Source of the DNA: Gammaproteobacteria bacterium
Lineage (GTDB): Bacteria > Pseudomonadota > Gammaproteobacteria > Steroidobacterales > Foliamicaceae
NCBI GenBank assembly: GCA_011523505.1
Contig: WTGP01000026.1
Location: 62,001-126,000 of the forward strand
Direction: 5' to 3'
DNA length: 64,000 nt
Below are positions 36,368 to 44,343 of this stretch, piece by piece; the stretch's first letter is position 1, and each line of letters begins with the position of its first letter. The notes beneath the pieces are model-generated. The model made no database searches. It was given only the letters and a program-made list of their open reading frames with translations, and was not told the DNA's origin. Position numbers and translations under genes: made by a program.

Positions 36368-36396
36368 TTGACTAGTCAACTGAATCATTATATTTT
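36368..36396 (+). promoter_or_regulatory. Divergent promoter with palindromic GntR operator
   Basis: TTGACTAGTCAA (36368-36379) is a perfect 12-base palindrome. Its left half TTGACT works as a -35 box for the TonB receptor gene, 17 bases before TATTTT (36391-36396). On the minus strand the same palindrome gives TTGACT followed 17 bases later by CACAAT before gntR. A GntR dimer here would block both promoters. Confidence 0.6.
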
Positions 36397-36463
36397 CATT
36401 CCGTACCGGTGCTTCAATTGCTGTCGGGTCATGCGATAAATCCATCCATCAAGGGGACACGCC

Positions 36464-38746
36464 ATGCGAAAGATTTTATTGATCCTTACCGCCGTCTCGA
36501 TCCCATTCCTGATTGCGGACATCACGGTTGCACAGGAATCAACTGCGGTTCTCGAAGAGATCGTCGTCACCGCCCAGAAGCGTGAGGAGTCGCTTTCCGA
36601 CGTGGGCATTGCGGTGGACGTGATCAGCGGTGACCGGTTGCGTGAGGCCGGCGCCCTGTCGCTGATCGAAGTCGGACGGTTCTCTCCGGGCCTCAACATA
36701 CAGACGCCGTTCGGGGAATTCGGCTATCCGCTGATCGCGATACGCGGCGTGAACACCGACGGCTTCATCGAAACGCTGCCTCAGTCCACCGGCGTCTATG
36801 CCGACGGAGTCTATGTCTCGCAACCGCCCATGCAGGCTTTTCGGTTGCTCGATCTGGAACGTATGGAGGTATTGAAAGGGCCGCAGGGAACCATTTACGG
36901 GCGCAATACCATCGCCGGAGCCATCAATCTCATCTCCAGGCGTCCCACTTTCGAGCCGGAAGGATATGCGACCGTGGGATTCGGCCGCTACAGCAGGGCA
37001 TCGTTCGAGGGGGCCTACGGCGGCCCGATCTCGGACACGGCAGCCGGGCGGATTGCCGTGAAGTACCTGCGGCAGACGGACAGCCCCCTCACCAACCTGG
37101 ATCCGAATCTGGACGATGGTGGCGAACTCGATCAACTGATGGCGCGCGGGTCCCTGTTGTTTCGGCCGAACGATGATGTCGAGTTGCTGGTGCGGTTCTA
37201 CGCCGGGCGCGACGATTCGGACGTCTGGCCCTGGGCGGCCATCCCTGCGGGTCAGGACACGGATGGGGACGGCATTCCGGACCAGGTCTGCCCCGAATAT
37301 GCGCGCGGGGACGTTGCCGCGGCCCAGGTGAATTGTCTTGCCAGGGACCCGTTCGTCAGCGGTAACACGTTCAACGATACGGACGGAGATCCATACACGA
37401 TCAACCAGAATGCGATCGGTAACCACGGATACCGGTCAAGCGGCATTTCCGCGGAATTGAACTGGAGTCTCAGCCGGATGACCCTGACCTCGGTGACCGG
37501 TTTCGACGATTTCGAACGGCACGACATACTGGACGAGGACGCCGGGCCGACCGTGGCCCTGGACGATGTCCGGAAATCCGACGTGTCGCAGTTCTCGCAG
37601 GAAGTGCGGCTTGCATCCGACGCCGGCGACGGAATGCAGTGGCTGGCGGGGATTTACTATTCTTCCGACGAGATGGAAGGCGATCCCTCCTTCGATTCGG
37701 GCGGCCGCCAGGATTACTCGACTCTGGAAACCGACACTCTCGGCGTGTTCGGGCAGATCGAATACCCCCTTGCCGACAATCTGGCCCTGACCGTGGGCGG
37801 CCGGTGGACCGACGTGCAACGCGATTTCGACTATCGAACGACCGGTTTCTTCGCCTCCGCCGAACTCAAGGCCGGTGCGAGCAGTTCGTTTTCGGACAGC
37901 GACTATTCCGCCCGGGTGGCGCTGGATTGGAACTACAACGACAACACACTGATCTACGCCAGCATTTCCCGTGGATTCAACGCCGGCACCTTCAACAGCC
38001 AGTTCCTGGCGACCGTCGACAACCTGGAGCCGACAAAATCGGAATCGCTGACCGCCTATGAGGTCGGTCTCAAATCGACATTTGCCGGCGGGCGGGCGAG
38101 CGTCGAGGCTGCCGTCTACTACTACGACGCCACCGATCCGCAGGTGGTCGCCGTTGAACCCCTGAGTCTTATATCGGCCAATTTCCTCATCAATGCCGAT
38201 GACTCGAAGATGCAGGGCGGTGAGATTCAGCTTCGCGCACTTGCCGCGGACTGGCTGGAACTCAGCTTCGGCGCGGCGTACATCGACAGCGAATACGGCA
38301 ACCTGGTGACTTCCGTGGCCGGGACGGGCACGGGCAGCCCGTACCCGGACAATGCCCCGGTGTTCGGATCCACCCTCGCGGACCTCACCGGCAACCGCAT
38401 TCCGAACACGCCCGAATTGAGCATCAATTCATCGGCCACGGTCGAATGGCCCGTAACTGACGGGTGGCGCTTCATCGGCCAGCTGGACTTTCTGTGGGAA
38501 GACGACATACCGCGGGATCTCCGCGCCTCGCCGGCTTTGTTCACGGAATCCCATATCGACGTGGACCTGCGATTGGCCTTGCGGTCCGCGGACGACAAAT
38601 GGGATGCCGCGTTCTGGGTGCGTAACCTGACGGATGAGACTTACCTCACCGAAGCGTACGAAGTGCTCGGATTCGGCTTCTACATCGCGGCCGGCAACTA
38701 CAGCTATCCCAGGACCTTCGGGCTCGAACTGACCCGAAATTTCTAG
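36464..38746 (+). CDS. TonB-dependent outer-membrane receptor (right arm)
   Basis: A 760-residue receptor with a signal peptide ending near residue 24, the TonB box-like EEIVVTAQKREESLSDV, a plug with GVNTDGFIETLPQSTGVYADGVYV and LKGPQGTIYGRNTIAGAINLIS, and a 22-strand-type barrel ending in F (LELTRNF). It is the IroN/proteobacterial organic-substrate type rather than an evident siderophore receptor. It brings the unknown substrate across the outer membrane. It is transcribed away from gntR from the shared palindromic promoter. Insert loops carry DTDGDGIPDQV-like calcium-type motifs. Confidence 0.92.
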   Translation: MRKILLILTAVSIPFLIADITVAQESTAVLEEIVVTAQKREESLSDVGIAVDVISGDRLREAGALSLIEVGRFSPGLNIQTPFGEFGYPLIAIRGVNTDGFIETLPQSTGVYADGVYVSQPPMQAFRLLDLERMEVLKGPQGTIYGRNTIAGAINLISRRPTFEPEGYATVGFGRYSRASFEGAYGGPISDTAAGRIAVKYLRQTDSPLTNLDPNLDDGGELDQLMARGSLLFRPNDDVELLVRFYAGRDDSDVWPWAAIPAGQDTDGDGIPDQVCPEYARGDVAAAQVNCLARDPFVSGNTFNDTDGDPYTINQNAIGNHGYRSSGISAELNWSLSRMTLTSVTGFDDFERHDILDEDAGPTVALDDVRKSDVSQFSQEVRLASDAGDGMQWLAGIYYSSDEMEGDPSFDSGGRQDYSTLETDTLGVFGQIEYPLADNLALTVGGRWTDVQRDFDYRTTGFFASAELKAGASSSFSDSDYSARVALDWNYNDNTLIYASISRGFNAGTFNSQFLATVDNLEPTKSESLTAYEVGLKSTFAGGRASVEAAVYYYDATDPQVVAVEPLSLISANFLINADDSKMQGGEIQLRALAADWLELSFGAAYIDSEYGNLVTSVAGTGTGSPYPDNAPVFGSTLADLTGNRIPNTPELSINSSATVEWPVTDGWRFIGQLDFLWEDDIPRDLRASPALFTESHIDVDLRLALRSADDKWDAAFWVRNLTDETYLTEAYEVLGFGFYIAAGNYSYPRTFGLELTRNF

Positions 38747-38781
38747 GCCGGGGGCACGAAGCACCAGAGGGAACGCCTGCC

Positions 38782-39246
38782 ATGCCGGAGGAAAAGCCGA
38801 AAGTCGCGATTTCGATCATCACGCTGGGCGTTGACGACGTCGAGCGCTCGGTGCGGTTCTACACCTCGTTCGGCTGGGAAATGTCGCCGGACTCCGACCC
38901 GGCCATGTGCACCTTCATCAATACGCCTTCGACGGTTCTTGGGCTGGTCGGGTACGAGTTCCTGGCCAACGACGCGCTGCTGAAGGCCAAGCCCCGCGCG
39001 CAATACCAGGGCTTCACCCTGGCCGTGAACGGCTCGTCTCCCGAGGAGGTGGACGCGATATTCGAGAACGCCATACGCAACGGCGGCACCGCGCATCAGC
39101 AACCGCAATGGAAGGACTGGGGCGGGTACGACGGCTATTCCGGCTATTTCCTCGATCCGGACGGTTACCCCTGGGAAGTCGCCTACGCCCCGTTTCTCGA
39201 ACTTACCGACGATGGCCGGCTGATGCCCAAGTCCGCGTCCGAATAA
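38782..39246 (+). CDS. VOC-superfamily (glyoxalase-like) protein
   Basis: A 154-residue single-unit VOC protein: ISIITLGVDDVERSVRFYTSFGWEM at the start and GYFLDPDGYPWEVAYAPF at the end, giving the paired beta-alpha-beta-beta-beta modules. One likely metal ligand, Glu in WEVAY, is visible, but the partner His is not obvious. It may be an isomerase, a lyase or a binding protein. It lies 35 bases after the TonB receptor and 16 bases before an SDR, so it belongs to the right arm. Confidence 0.85.
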   Translation: MPEEKPKVAISIITLGVDDVERSVRFYTSFGWEMSPDSDPAMCTFINTPSTVLGLVGYEFLANDALLKAKPRAQYQGFTLAVNGSSPEEVDAIFENAIRNGGTAHQQPQWKDWGGYDGYSGYFLDPDGYPWEVAYAPFLELTDDGRLMPKSASE

Positions 39247-39262
39247 GGGGAATTGCGCAGGC

Positions 39263-40003
39263 GTGGCAACGGAGACCTCTCGCGGACTGGCGATCGTCAC
39301 CGGCGCCAGCCGCGGCATCGGACGCGCGCTGGCGATCGGACTGGCTGAGGCCGGTTACGGGCTGGCGCTGGTGGCGCGCGACGAGGGCGCGCTCAACGGC
39401 GTGCGGGCGGAGATTCAAGACGTCGATCCGGGCATTGCCGCGAGTTGCCATTCGCTCGACGTCACCGACGCGGCGGCGGTCCGCAAACTCGTTTCCTCGC
39501 TGGCGTCCGAACACGATGCGATCGACGTTCTGATCAATAGCGCCGGCCAATTCCGGCCCGGCAGCATTGAAGCGGAGGTCGAGGACCTGGAAACGGTTGT
39601 GGACACCAACCTGAAAGGCGCGTTCCTGATGCTGAAGGCGGTGGTGCCCGTGATGAAGGCGCAAAAACGCGGCCACATCATCAATCTGTCGTCGATTGCG
39701 GGGAAGTGGGGCTACGCGGGATATGGCGTATATGCTGCATCCAAGTTCGCTTTGCAGGGCCTGTCGGAAAGCCTGTACAAGGAGATGCTGGAGCACGGCG
39801 TGAAGGTGACGGCGATCTGTCCCAACTGGGTCGCGACGGAAATGGCCGTCGCCGCCGGCGGAACCCTGCCTCCGGAAGACATGAATCAGCTTGACGATCT
39901 GGTCGGGACGGTGTCGTGGCTCTTGAGCCTTTCAAAGGCCGCCTGTCCCCGCGAAGTGGTGATCGATTGCATGGGGCATCCGTATGACAGGAATACGCAA
40001 TGA
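39263..40003 (+). CDS. Short-chain dehydrogenase/reductase (right arm)
   Basis: A 246-residue classical SDR: TGASRGIGRALAIGLAEAGYGLALV (NADP-type), INSAGQFRPG, IINLSSIAGKWGYAGYGVYAASKFALQGL (Ser and YxxxK) and CPNWVATEMA. It starts at GTG 39263 behind AAGGGG, and its stop overlaps the MFS gene start (ATGA). It would carry out one redox step of the right-arm pathway. Confidence 0.9.
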   Translation: MATETSRGLAIVTGASRGIGRALAIGLAEAGYGLALVARDEGALNGVRAEIQDVDPGIAASCHSLDVTDAAAVRKLVSSLASEHDAIDVLINSAGQFRPGSIEAEVEDLETVVDTNLKGAFLMLKAVVPVMKAQKRGHIINLSSIAGKWGYAGYGVYAASKFALQGLSESLYKEMLEHGVKVTAICPNWVATEMAVAAGGTLPPEDMNQLDDLVGTVSWLLSLSKAACPREVVIDCMGHPYDRNTQ

Positions 40004-41130
40004 AAGTGGACAACCGTAATTTCGCCGGCGCGCTGGGCATCTACACGATCGGGGGCCTGTTCTGGGCGTTCCTGCCGTTCTTCGTGGGACTGAAGGTGTC
40101 GACCGGCGGGTTCAGCCAGACGCAGGCCGGCTCGCTCGGTTCCGCCTACCTGATCGGTTTTTCGGTCGCATCCATGACCGCGCTGTGGTGGGCGGGGCGT
40201 TTCAACTGGCGGAAACTGGCCGCGGTCATGGCCGCCGTCGTGATCGCCGCGCTGCTATTGCTGGCGAGGGTCGAAGGCTTTGGAATGAGCCTCATGATCG
40301 TTCCCGTCGTGGGGCTCATGATGGGCGCGTTCTGGACGGTCGCGTACCGGATATTCAGCGGCTCGGCGAACCCGGAACGTGCCTTCTCGATCGGAATCGT
40401 GGTGTCGTACAGCGCGCTCGCGCTGGTGACCTTCGTCATCGGCGAGTACGTGGTCGCCGACTTCGGGCTGAGCGGTTCCAGCTATGTGCTGGGCGGCGTC
40501 GTCCTCTTGCTGGCGCTATCGGCGCTGCTGCTGCCGCGCGCCCTGGCATCGGGCGGCGAAGACTCCGGCCAGGCCTCGTATCGTCCGTCCATGCCTGTGG
40601 CCCTGGCGCTGCTCGCGATCCTGGGCACCAGCTTCGGCTTTGCGGCCGTGTGGGCCTTTACCGAGAGAATCGGCATCGACGCGGGGTTCAATACGTCGCA
40701 GATCAGCCCCGTCATCGCGTCCAACCTGCTGGCGTCGGCGGGCGGTTCGGTGCTCGCGACCCTGCTGGGGATGCGGGTCGGACGCATGCTGCCGCTGTTC
40801 GTTGGAATGCTCGCGATCCTGGTGTCCATCGTCAGCCTGGCCGCGGTGGACAGTTTTTCGACCTATGCGGCCGCGGTCGCCGGCCTGGGTCTCTCCATAG
40901 GCTTCGTGATGCCCTACCAGATGGGTTATCTCGCTGCGTTGGATCGCGACAACCGTTTCGTGCTGCTGATTGCCGCCGCGCAGGGCATAGGCTCCGCCGC
41001 CGGGCCGTTTGCCGGAGGCGCCGCGGCGGACGCGGGCGGATACCGGTTGCTGGTGATCGTGGCCGGCGCCGTCGTTGCCGCGAGCATGCTGGCCATACTG
41101 ATTTCATCAAGGGTGAAGAACGAATCATGA
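40000..41130 (+). CDS. MFS transporter
   Basis: A 376-residue protein with about 11-12 membrane segments and the two-fold MFS layout; the second half begins near residue 205 after a short charged loop. The motif FGTSFGFAAVWAFTERIG occurs in the second half. Coupling to the SDR before it and the SIS gene after it (both ATGA) indicates that it moves the operon's substrate or product across the inner membrane. Direction and substrate cannot be told from sequence. Confidence 0.88.
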   Translation: MKVDNRNFAGALGIYTIGGLFWAFLPFFVGLKVSTGGFSQTQAGSLGSAYLIGFSVASMTALWWAGRFNWRKLAAVMAAVVIAALLLLARVEGFGMSLMIVPVVGLMMGAFWTVAYRIFSGSANPERAFSIGIVVSYSALALVTFVIGEYVVADFGLSGSSYVLGGVVLLLALSALLLPRALASGGEDSGQASYRPSMPVALALLAILGTSFGFAAVWAFTERIGIDAGFNTSQISPVIASNLLASAGGSVLATLLGMRVGRMLPLFVGMLAILVSIVSLAAVDSFSTYAAAVAGLGLSIGFVMPYQMGYLAALDRDNRFVLLIAAAQGIGSAAGPFAGGAAADAGGYRLLVIVAGAVVAASMLAILISSRVKNES

Positions 41131-41891
41131 GCATTATTCAGGACTACCGGCGATTGCTGGAAGAGAAGCTGGCCCTCGTTTTCGACAACCAGGAAGATAC
41201 GATCGACAGCGCGGCGGAGATCTGCGCCGCCAGCATCGGCAAGGGCAAGCTCGTGTTTACCTTCGGAACGGGCCATGGCTCGTTCGCCGCGCTGGAGATG
41301 TTCCCGCGCACCGGCACCGCGGTCGGGTTCCGGCCGATTGTCGAGAGCACGATGATTTCGTTTCATCGGGTGCTGGGCGACATGGGCGCGAGGCAATACC
41401 GGTTCATTCACGCCCAGGAAGGCTACGGGAAGGCGATACTGTCCTCGCATCAGACCGACCCGGATGACGCGATGCTGATCTTCTCGCATTCTGGAATCAA
41501 TGCCGTGACCATGGACATTGCCGTCGGCGCCAGGGAGATCGGGATGAAGGTCATCGGCGTAACCAGCGTCCCGCATTCCTCGCAAGTCCCGTCCCGGCAT
41601 TCTTCCGGCAAGCGCCTGTTCGAAGCGGCCGATGTCGTTATCGATACCGGCGCCCCGCTGGGCGATGCCGGCATTTCCATAGACGGCCTGGAAGGCAGCG
41701 TCGGCGCCACCTCGACCAGCGTTGCCATTGCGGTGGGACAGGCCATCAACGCCGCCACGGTGGAAAAGCTGGTGGAGCGTGGCGCGCAGCCGATGATCAT
41801 GGTCAGCCCGAACACCACCGAGAAAGCCAGGGCGAACCAGCTCAACGATCTGAACTACGAGGAGTTGTGGCGACGCTTGTCCTCGCGGTAA
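41127..41891 (+). CDS. SIS-domain phosphosugar-binding/isomerase protein
   Basis: The start ATG 41127 overlaps the MFS stop; the 568-residue track ORF reads through the MFS gene in another frame. The 254-residue product has a SIS fold: GKGKLVFTFGTGHGSFAALEMF, DAMLIFSHSGINAVTMDIAVGAREIGMKVIGVTS, with the Ser/Thr-rich loops that hold phosphate. It belongs to the UPF0309-like sugar isomerase group. Together with a PfkB kinase and a nucleoside phosphorylase in the divergent arm, this suggests handling of a phosphorylated sugar. Confidence 0.87.
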   Translation: MSIIQDYRRLLEEKLALVFDNQEDTIDSAAEICAASIGKGKLVFTFGTGHGSFAALEMFPRTGTAVGFRPIVESTMISFHRVLGDMGARQYRFIHAQEGYGKAILSSHQTDPDDAMLIFSHSGINAVTMDIAVGAREIGMKVIGVTSVPHSSQVPSRHSSGKRLFEAADVVIDTGAPLGDAGISIDGLEGSVGATSTSVAIAVGQAINAATVEKLVERGAQPMIMVSPNTTEKARANQLNDLNYEELWRRLSSR

Positions 41892-41901
41892 TCTCCCGCG
41901 A

Positions 41902-43365
41902 ATGCCACCGTCACTAAAGTGTCTGCCCTTCTACGGGGGCGAATTTCACGCCCCGGCGTCCGATGAGTGGCACGTTGTAGCAGATCCCGCGGACGGTTCG
42001 CGGGTCGGGCGCTGTGCGCTTGCGAACGCCGCGGACATTGACCGGGCCGTCGGCCATGCGTTGCGGGCCAAATCCGCCTGGGCGGACATGCACGCCGATG
42101 CGCGCGCCGCGATCCTTCATCGTGCGGCGGACCGAGTCGAAGCGCGGACCGACGAGATCGCGGAACTCCTTACAAGGGAGCAGGGCAAGCCGCTTTGCGA
42201 CAGCCGCAAGGAGATCGGCTTCGGGGTCCAGGTGATCCGCTATTACGCCGAGGAAGGCCGGCGCAAGTTCGGTTCGCTGCGGCCTTCGTCGCTGCCGAAC
42301 GTCAAGAACGTGGTTTCGTATTTCCCGGTCGGCGTAGTCGGTGCAATCGTGCCCTGGAACTACCCCGTGGACCTGTACTGCTGGAAGGTTGCGCCGGCGC
42401 TGGCGGCCGGCTGCCCGATCGTCGTCAAGCCGCCGCACGAGACGCCGTTCGCCATTGCCGTGGTGCTGGAGTGCTTCGTGGAGGCGGGCGTGCCTTCGGG
42501 CGTGCTGGCCAACGTGCCGGGCACCGGGCCCGAGGCCGGCGCCGCGCTTGCCCGCCACCCGGCCGTCGCCTGCATTTCCGCAACCGCCTCGGTTGCGGCC
42601 GGACAGGACATCATGCGAAACGCGGCCGGCAATCTGAAACGGCTGTCGCTGGAACTGGGCGGGCACTCCCCGTTCATCGTGCTGCCGGATGCGGACATCG
42701 AAGCGGCGGCCAAGGCCGCCATGCGCCGTTCGTTCTCCAACATGGGACAGATCTGCATCACGGTGAACCGCGTCCTCACCCACCCGGACGTCCATTCGCC
42801 GTTCGTGGACGCGCTGGTCGCGGAAACGGAAACGATCGAACTTGGTCCCGGCCTCGACCCCGGCAGGCTGTACGGTCCGGTCACGACGGCCTCGGTGATC
42901 GAGCGCTCGCAGCTCCACATCGACGACGCGGTTTCCAAAGGCGCCAGGGTCATCATCGGCGGCGGCCGCGCCGCAAGCAACAAGCTGGACAAGGGCCTGT
43001 TCTTTCAGCCTACGCTGCTCGATGGCGCGCCGCTCGACAGCCTTCCAATGACCGAGGAAACCTACGGGCCGGTGGCCGCCATCAGAAGTTGCGCGTCGCT
43101 GGATGAGTTGCTGGCCGTGTCGAACAGCCTCAACTTCGGGCTCGCCGCCTACGTCTACTCCGAGAACCTGGAGCTGGCCTGGGCCTTGGCGGACCGCCTG
43201 GAATTCGGGGCCGTGGGCATCAACGTGTCCGACACTTCGGAACTCCAGGCGCCGTTCGGCGGCTGGAAGCTCAGCGGTTTCGGTCGGGAGCTCGGGCCGG
43301 AGGGCCTGGACGCGTTTCTTGAGCCCAAACATGTCAAGATGCGAGTGAACCCGCTGGGTTCCTGA
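41902..43365 (+). CDS. NAD(P)-dependent aldehyde dehydrogenase
   Basis: A 487-residue ALDH-superfamily enzyme with the fold signatures PWNYPVDLYCWKVAPALAAGCPIVVKP, catalytic Glu in LSLELGGHSPF and catalytic Cys in FSNMGQICITVNRV. The end FGGWKLSGFGRELGPEGL is normal. It resembles succinate-semialdehyde or gamma-aminobutyraldehyde-type enzymes. It would oxidise an aldehyde intermediate of the right-arm pathway to an acid. It starts 10 bases after the SIS gene. Confidence 0.92.
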   Translation: MPPSLKCLPFYGGEFHAPASDEWHVVADPADGSRVGRCALANAADIDRAVGHALRAKSAWADMHADARAAILHRAADRVEARTDEIAELLTREQGKPLCDSRKEIGFGVQVIRYYAEEGRRKFGSLRPSSLPNVKNVVSYFPVGVVGAIVPWNYPVDLYCWKVAPALAAGCPIVVKPPHETPFAIAVVLECFVEAGVPSGVLANVPGTGPEAGAALARHPAVACISATASVAAGQDIMRNAAGNLKRLSLELGGHSPFIVLPDADIEAAAKAAMRRSFSNMGQICITVNRVLTHPDVHSPFVDALVAETETIELGPGLDPGRLYGPVTTASVIERSQLHIDDAVSKGARVIIGGGRAASNKLDKGLFFQPTLLDGAPLDSLPMTEETYGPVAAIRSCASLDELLAVSNSLNFGLAAYVYSENLELAWALADRLEFGAVGINVSDTSELQAPFGGWKLSGFGRELGPEGLDAFLEPKHVKMRVNPLGS

Positions 43366-43383
43366 TCCCAGGGAGGAGTATTA

Positions 43384-44331
43384 GTGAGCATTCACCCGGA
43401 ACTGCTGCCGTTTCGCGATCAATTCCCGACACTGGAATTGACCGGCGAAAACCTTGTGCAGACGCGCGGGGAACTGAACCGTATGACGCTGGAAACGGCG
43501 GCGACGATAGAGGGATTCGATCACGTCGATGTCGCGGACAGGCAGATCGACGGTCCCTCCCCCGGCCAGTCACTCAGGCTCCGGCTGTATTCAAGCGGCA
43601 GTTCACCGGGCTTGCGGCCGTGTATTTTGTGGATTCACGGCGGCGGCTACATCCTCGGCTGTCCCGAGATGGACGAGCAGCTTCTTTGTCGCAAGGCCGA
43701 CGAGCTGGGCTGCCTTGTCGTGGCCGTCGATTACCGCCTGGCGCCCGAGCATCCGTACCCGGCGGCCCTGGACGATTGCGATGCGGCCCTGGGCTGGATT
43801 CTGGAGAATGCCTCGGTGCTGGGCGTGGACACGAGCACGCTTGTGCTGGGCGGGGCCAGTGCCGGCGGGGGCCTTGCGGCGGCGCTGGCGCTTCGCGCGC
43901 GGGACCGCCGGCCCGGCGCGATCACCTTTCAGTGCCTCATCTATCCCATGCTCGATTACCGTACGGGCTCCGCGGAGGCGGAAAGCGCAAGGGATTACTG
44001 GCTGTGGGGCGCCGATCACAACCGCTTCGCCTGGAGCGCCTACCTCGGTCCTAACGACATGACTCACGGCGTCCCGCCGTTGGCCTCGCCGGCGATGGCC
44101 AAACGGCTTGACGGCCTGCCGCCCACTTACCTGTGCATCGGCGACCAGGACCTCTTCTACGAGGAAGATATCGACTACGCGCGGCGCCTCCGCGACAGCG
44201 GAGTGGCGGTAGAACTCGAAGTCGTCCCCGGAGCGCCGCACGGGTTCGACAAATTGCCCGCGCCCTTGTCCGAACAATCCCTGCAGCGCCGTTTCAGGGC
44301 GCTTTCCCGGCACTTCTCGGCGCAATCCTGA
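43384..44331 (+). CDS. HSL-family alpha/beta hydrolase
   Basis: A 315-residue hormone-sensitive-lipase-type esterase: HGGG oxyanion motif at 85-88 (IHGGGYILG), GASAG elbow with Ser159, acid in GDQDLFYEED and His in PGAPHGFDK. GTG 43384 follows the strong GGGAGGAG ribosome site. It would hydrolyse a small ester or acyl group on the substrate. It sits between the aldehyde dehydrogenase and the quinoprotein gene with gaps of only 18 and 12 bases. Confidence 0.92.
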   Translation: MSIHPELLPFRDQFPTLELTGENLVQTRGELNRMTLETAATIEGFDHVDVADRQIDGPSPGQSLRLRLYSSGSSPGLRPCILWIHGGGYILGCPEMDEQLLCRKADELGCLVVAVDYRLAPEHPYPAALDDCDAALGWILENASVLGVDTSTLVLGGASAGGGLAAALALRARDRRPGAITFQCLIYPMLDYRTGSAEAESARDYWLWGADHNRFAWSAYLGPNDMTHGVPPLASPAMAKRLDGLPPTYLCIGDQDLFYEEDIDYARRLRDSGVAVELEVVPGAPHGFDKLPAPLSEQSLQRRFRALSRHFSAQS

Positions 44332-44343
44332 ATCGAGGGAAAG

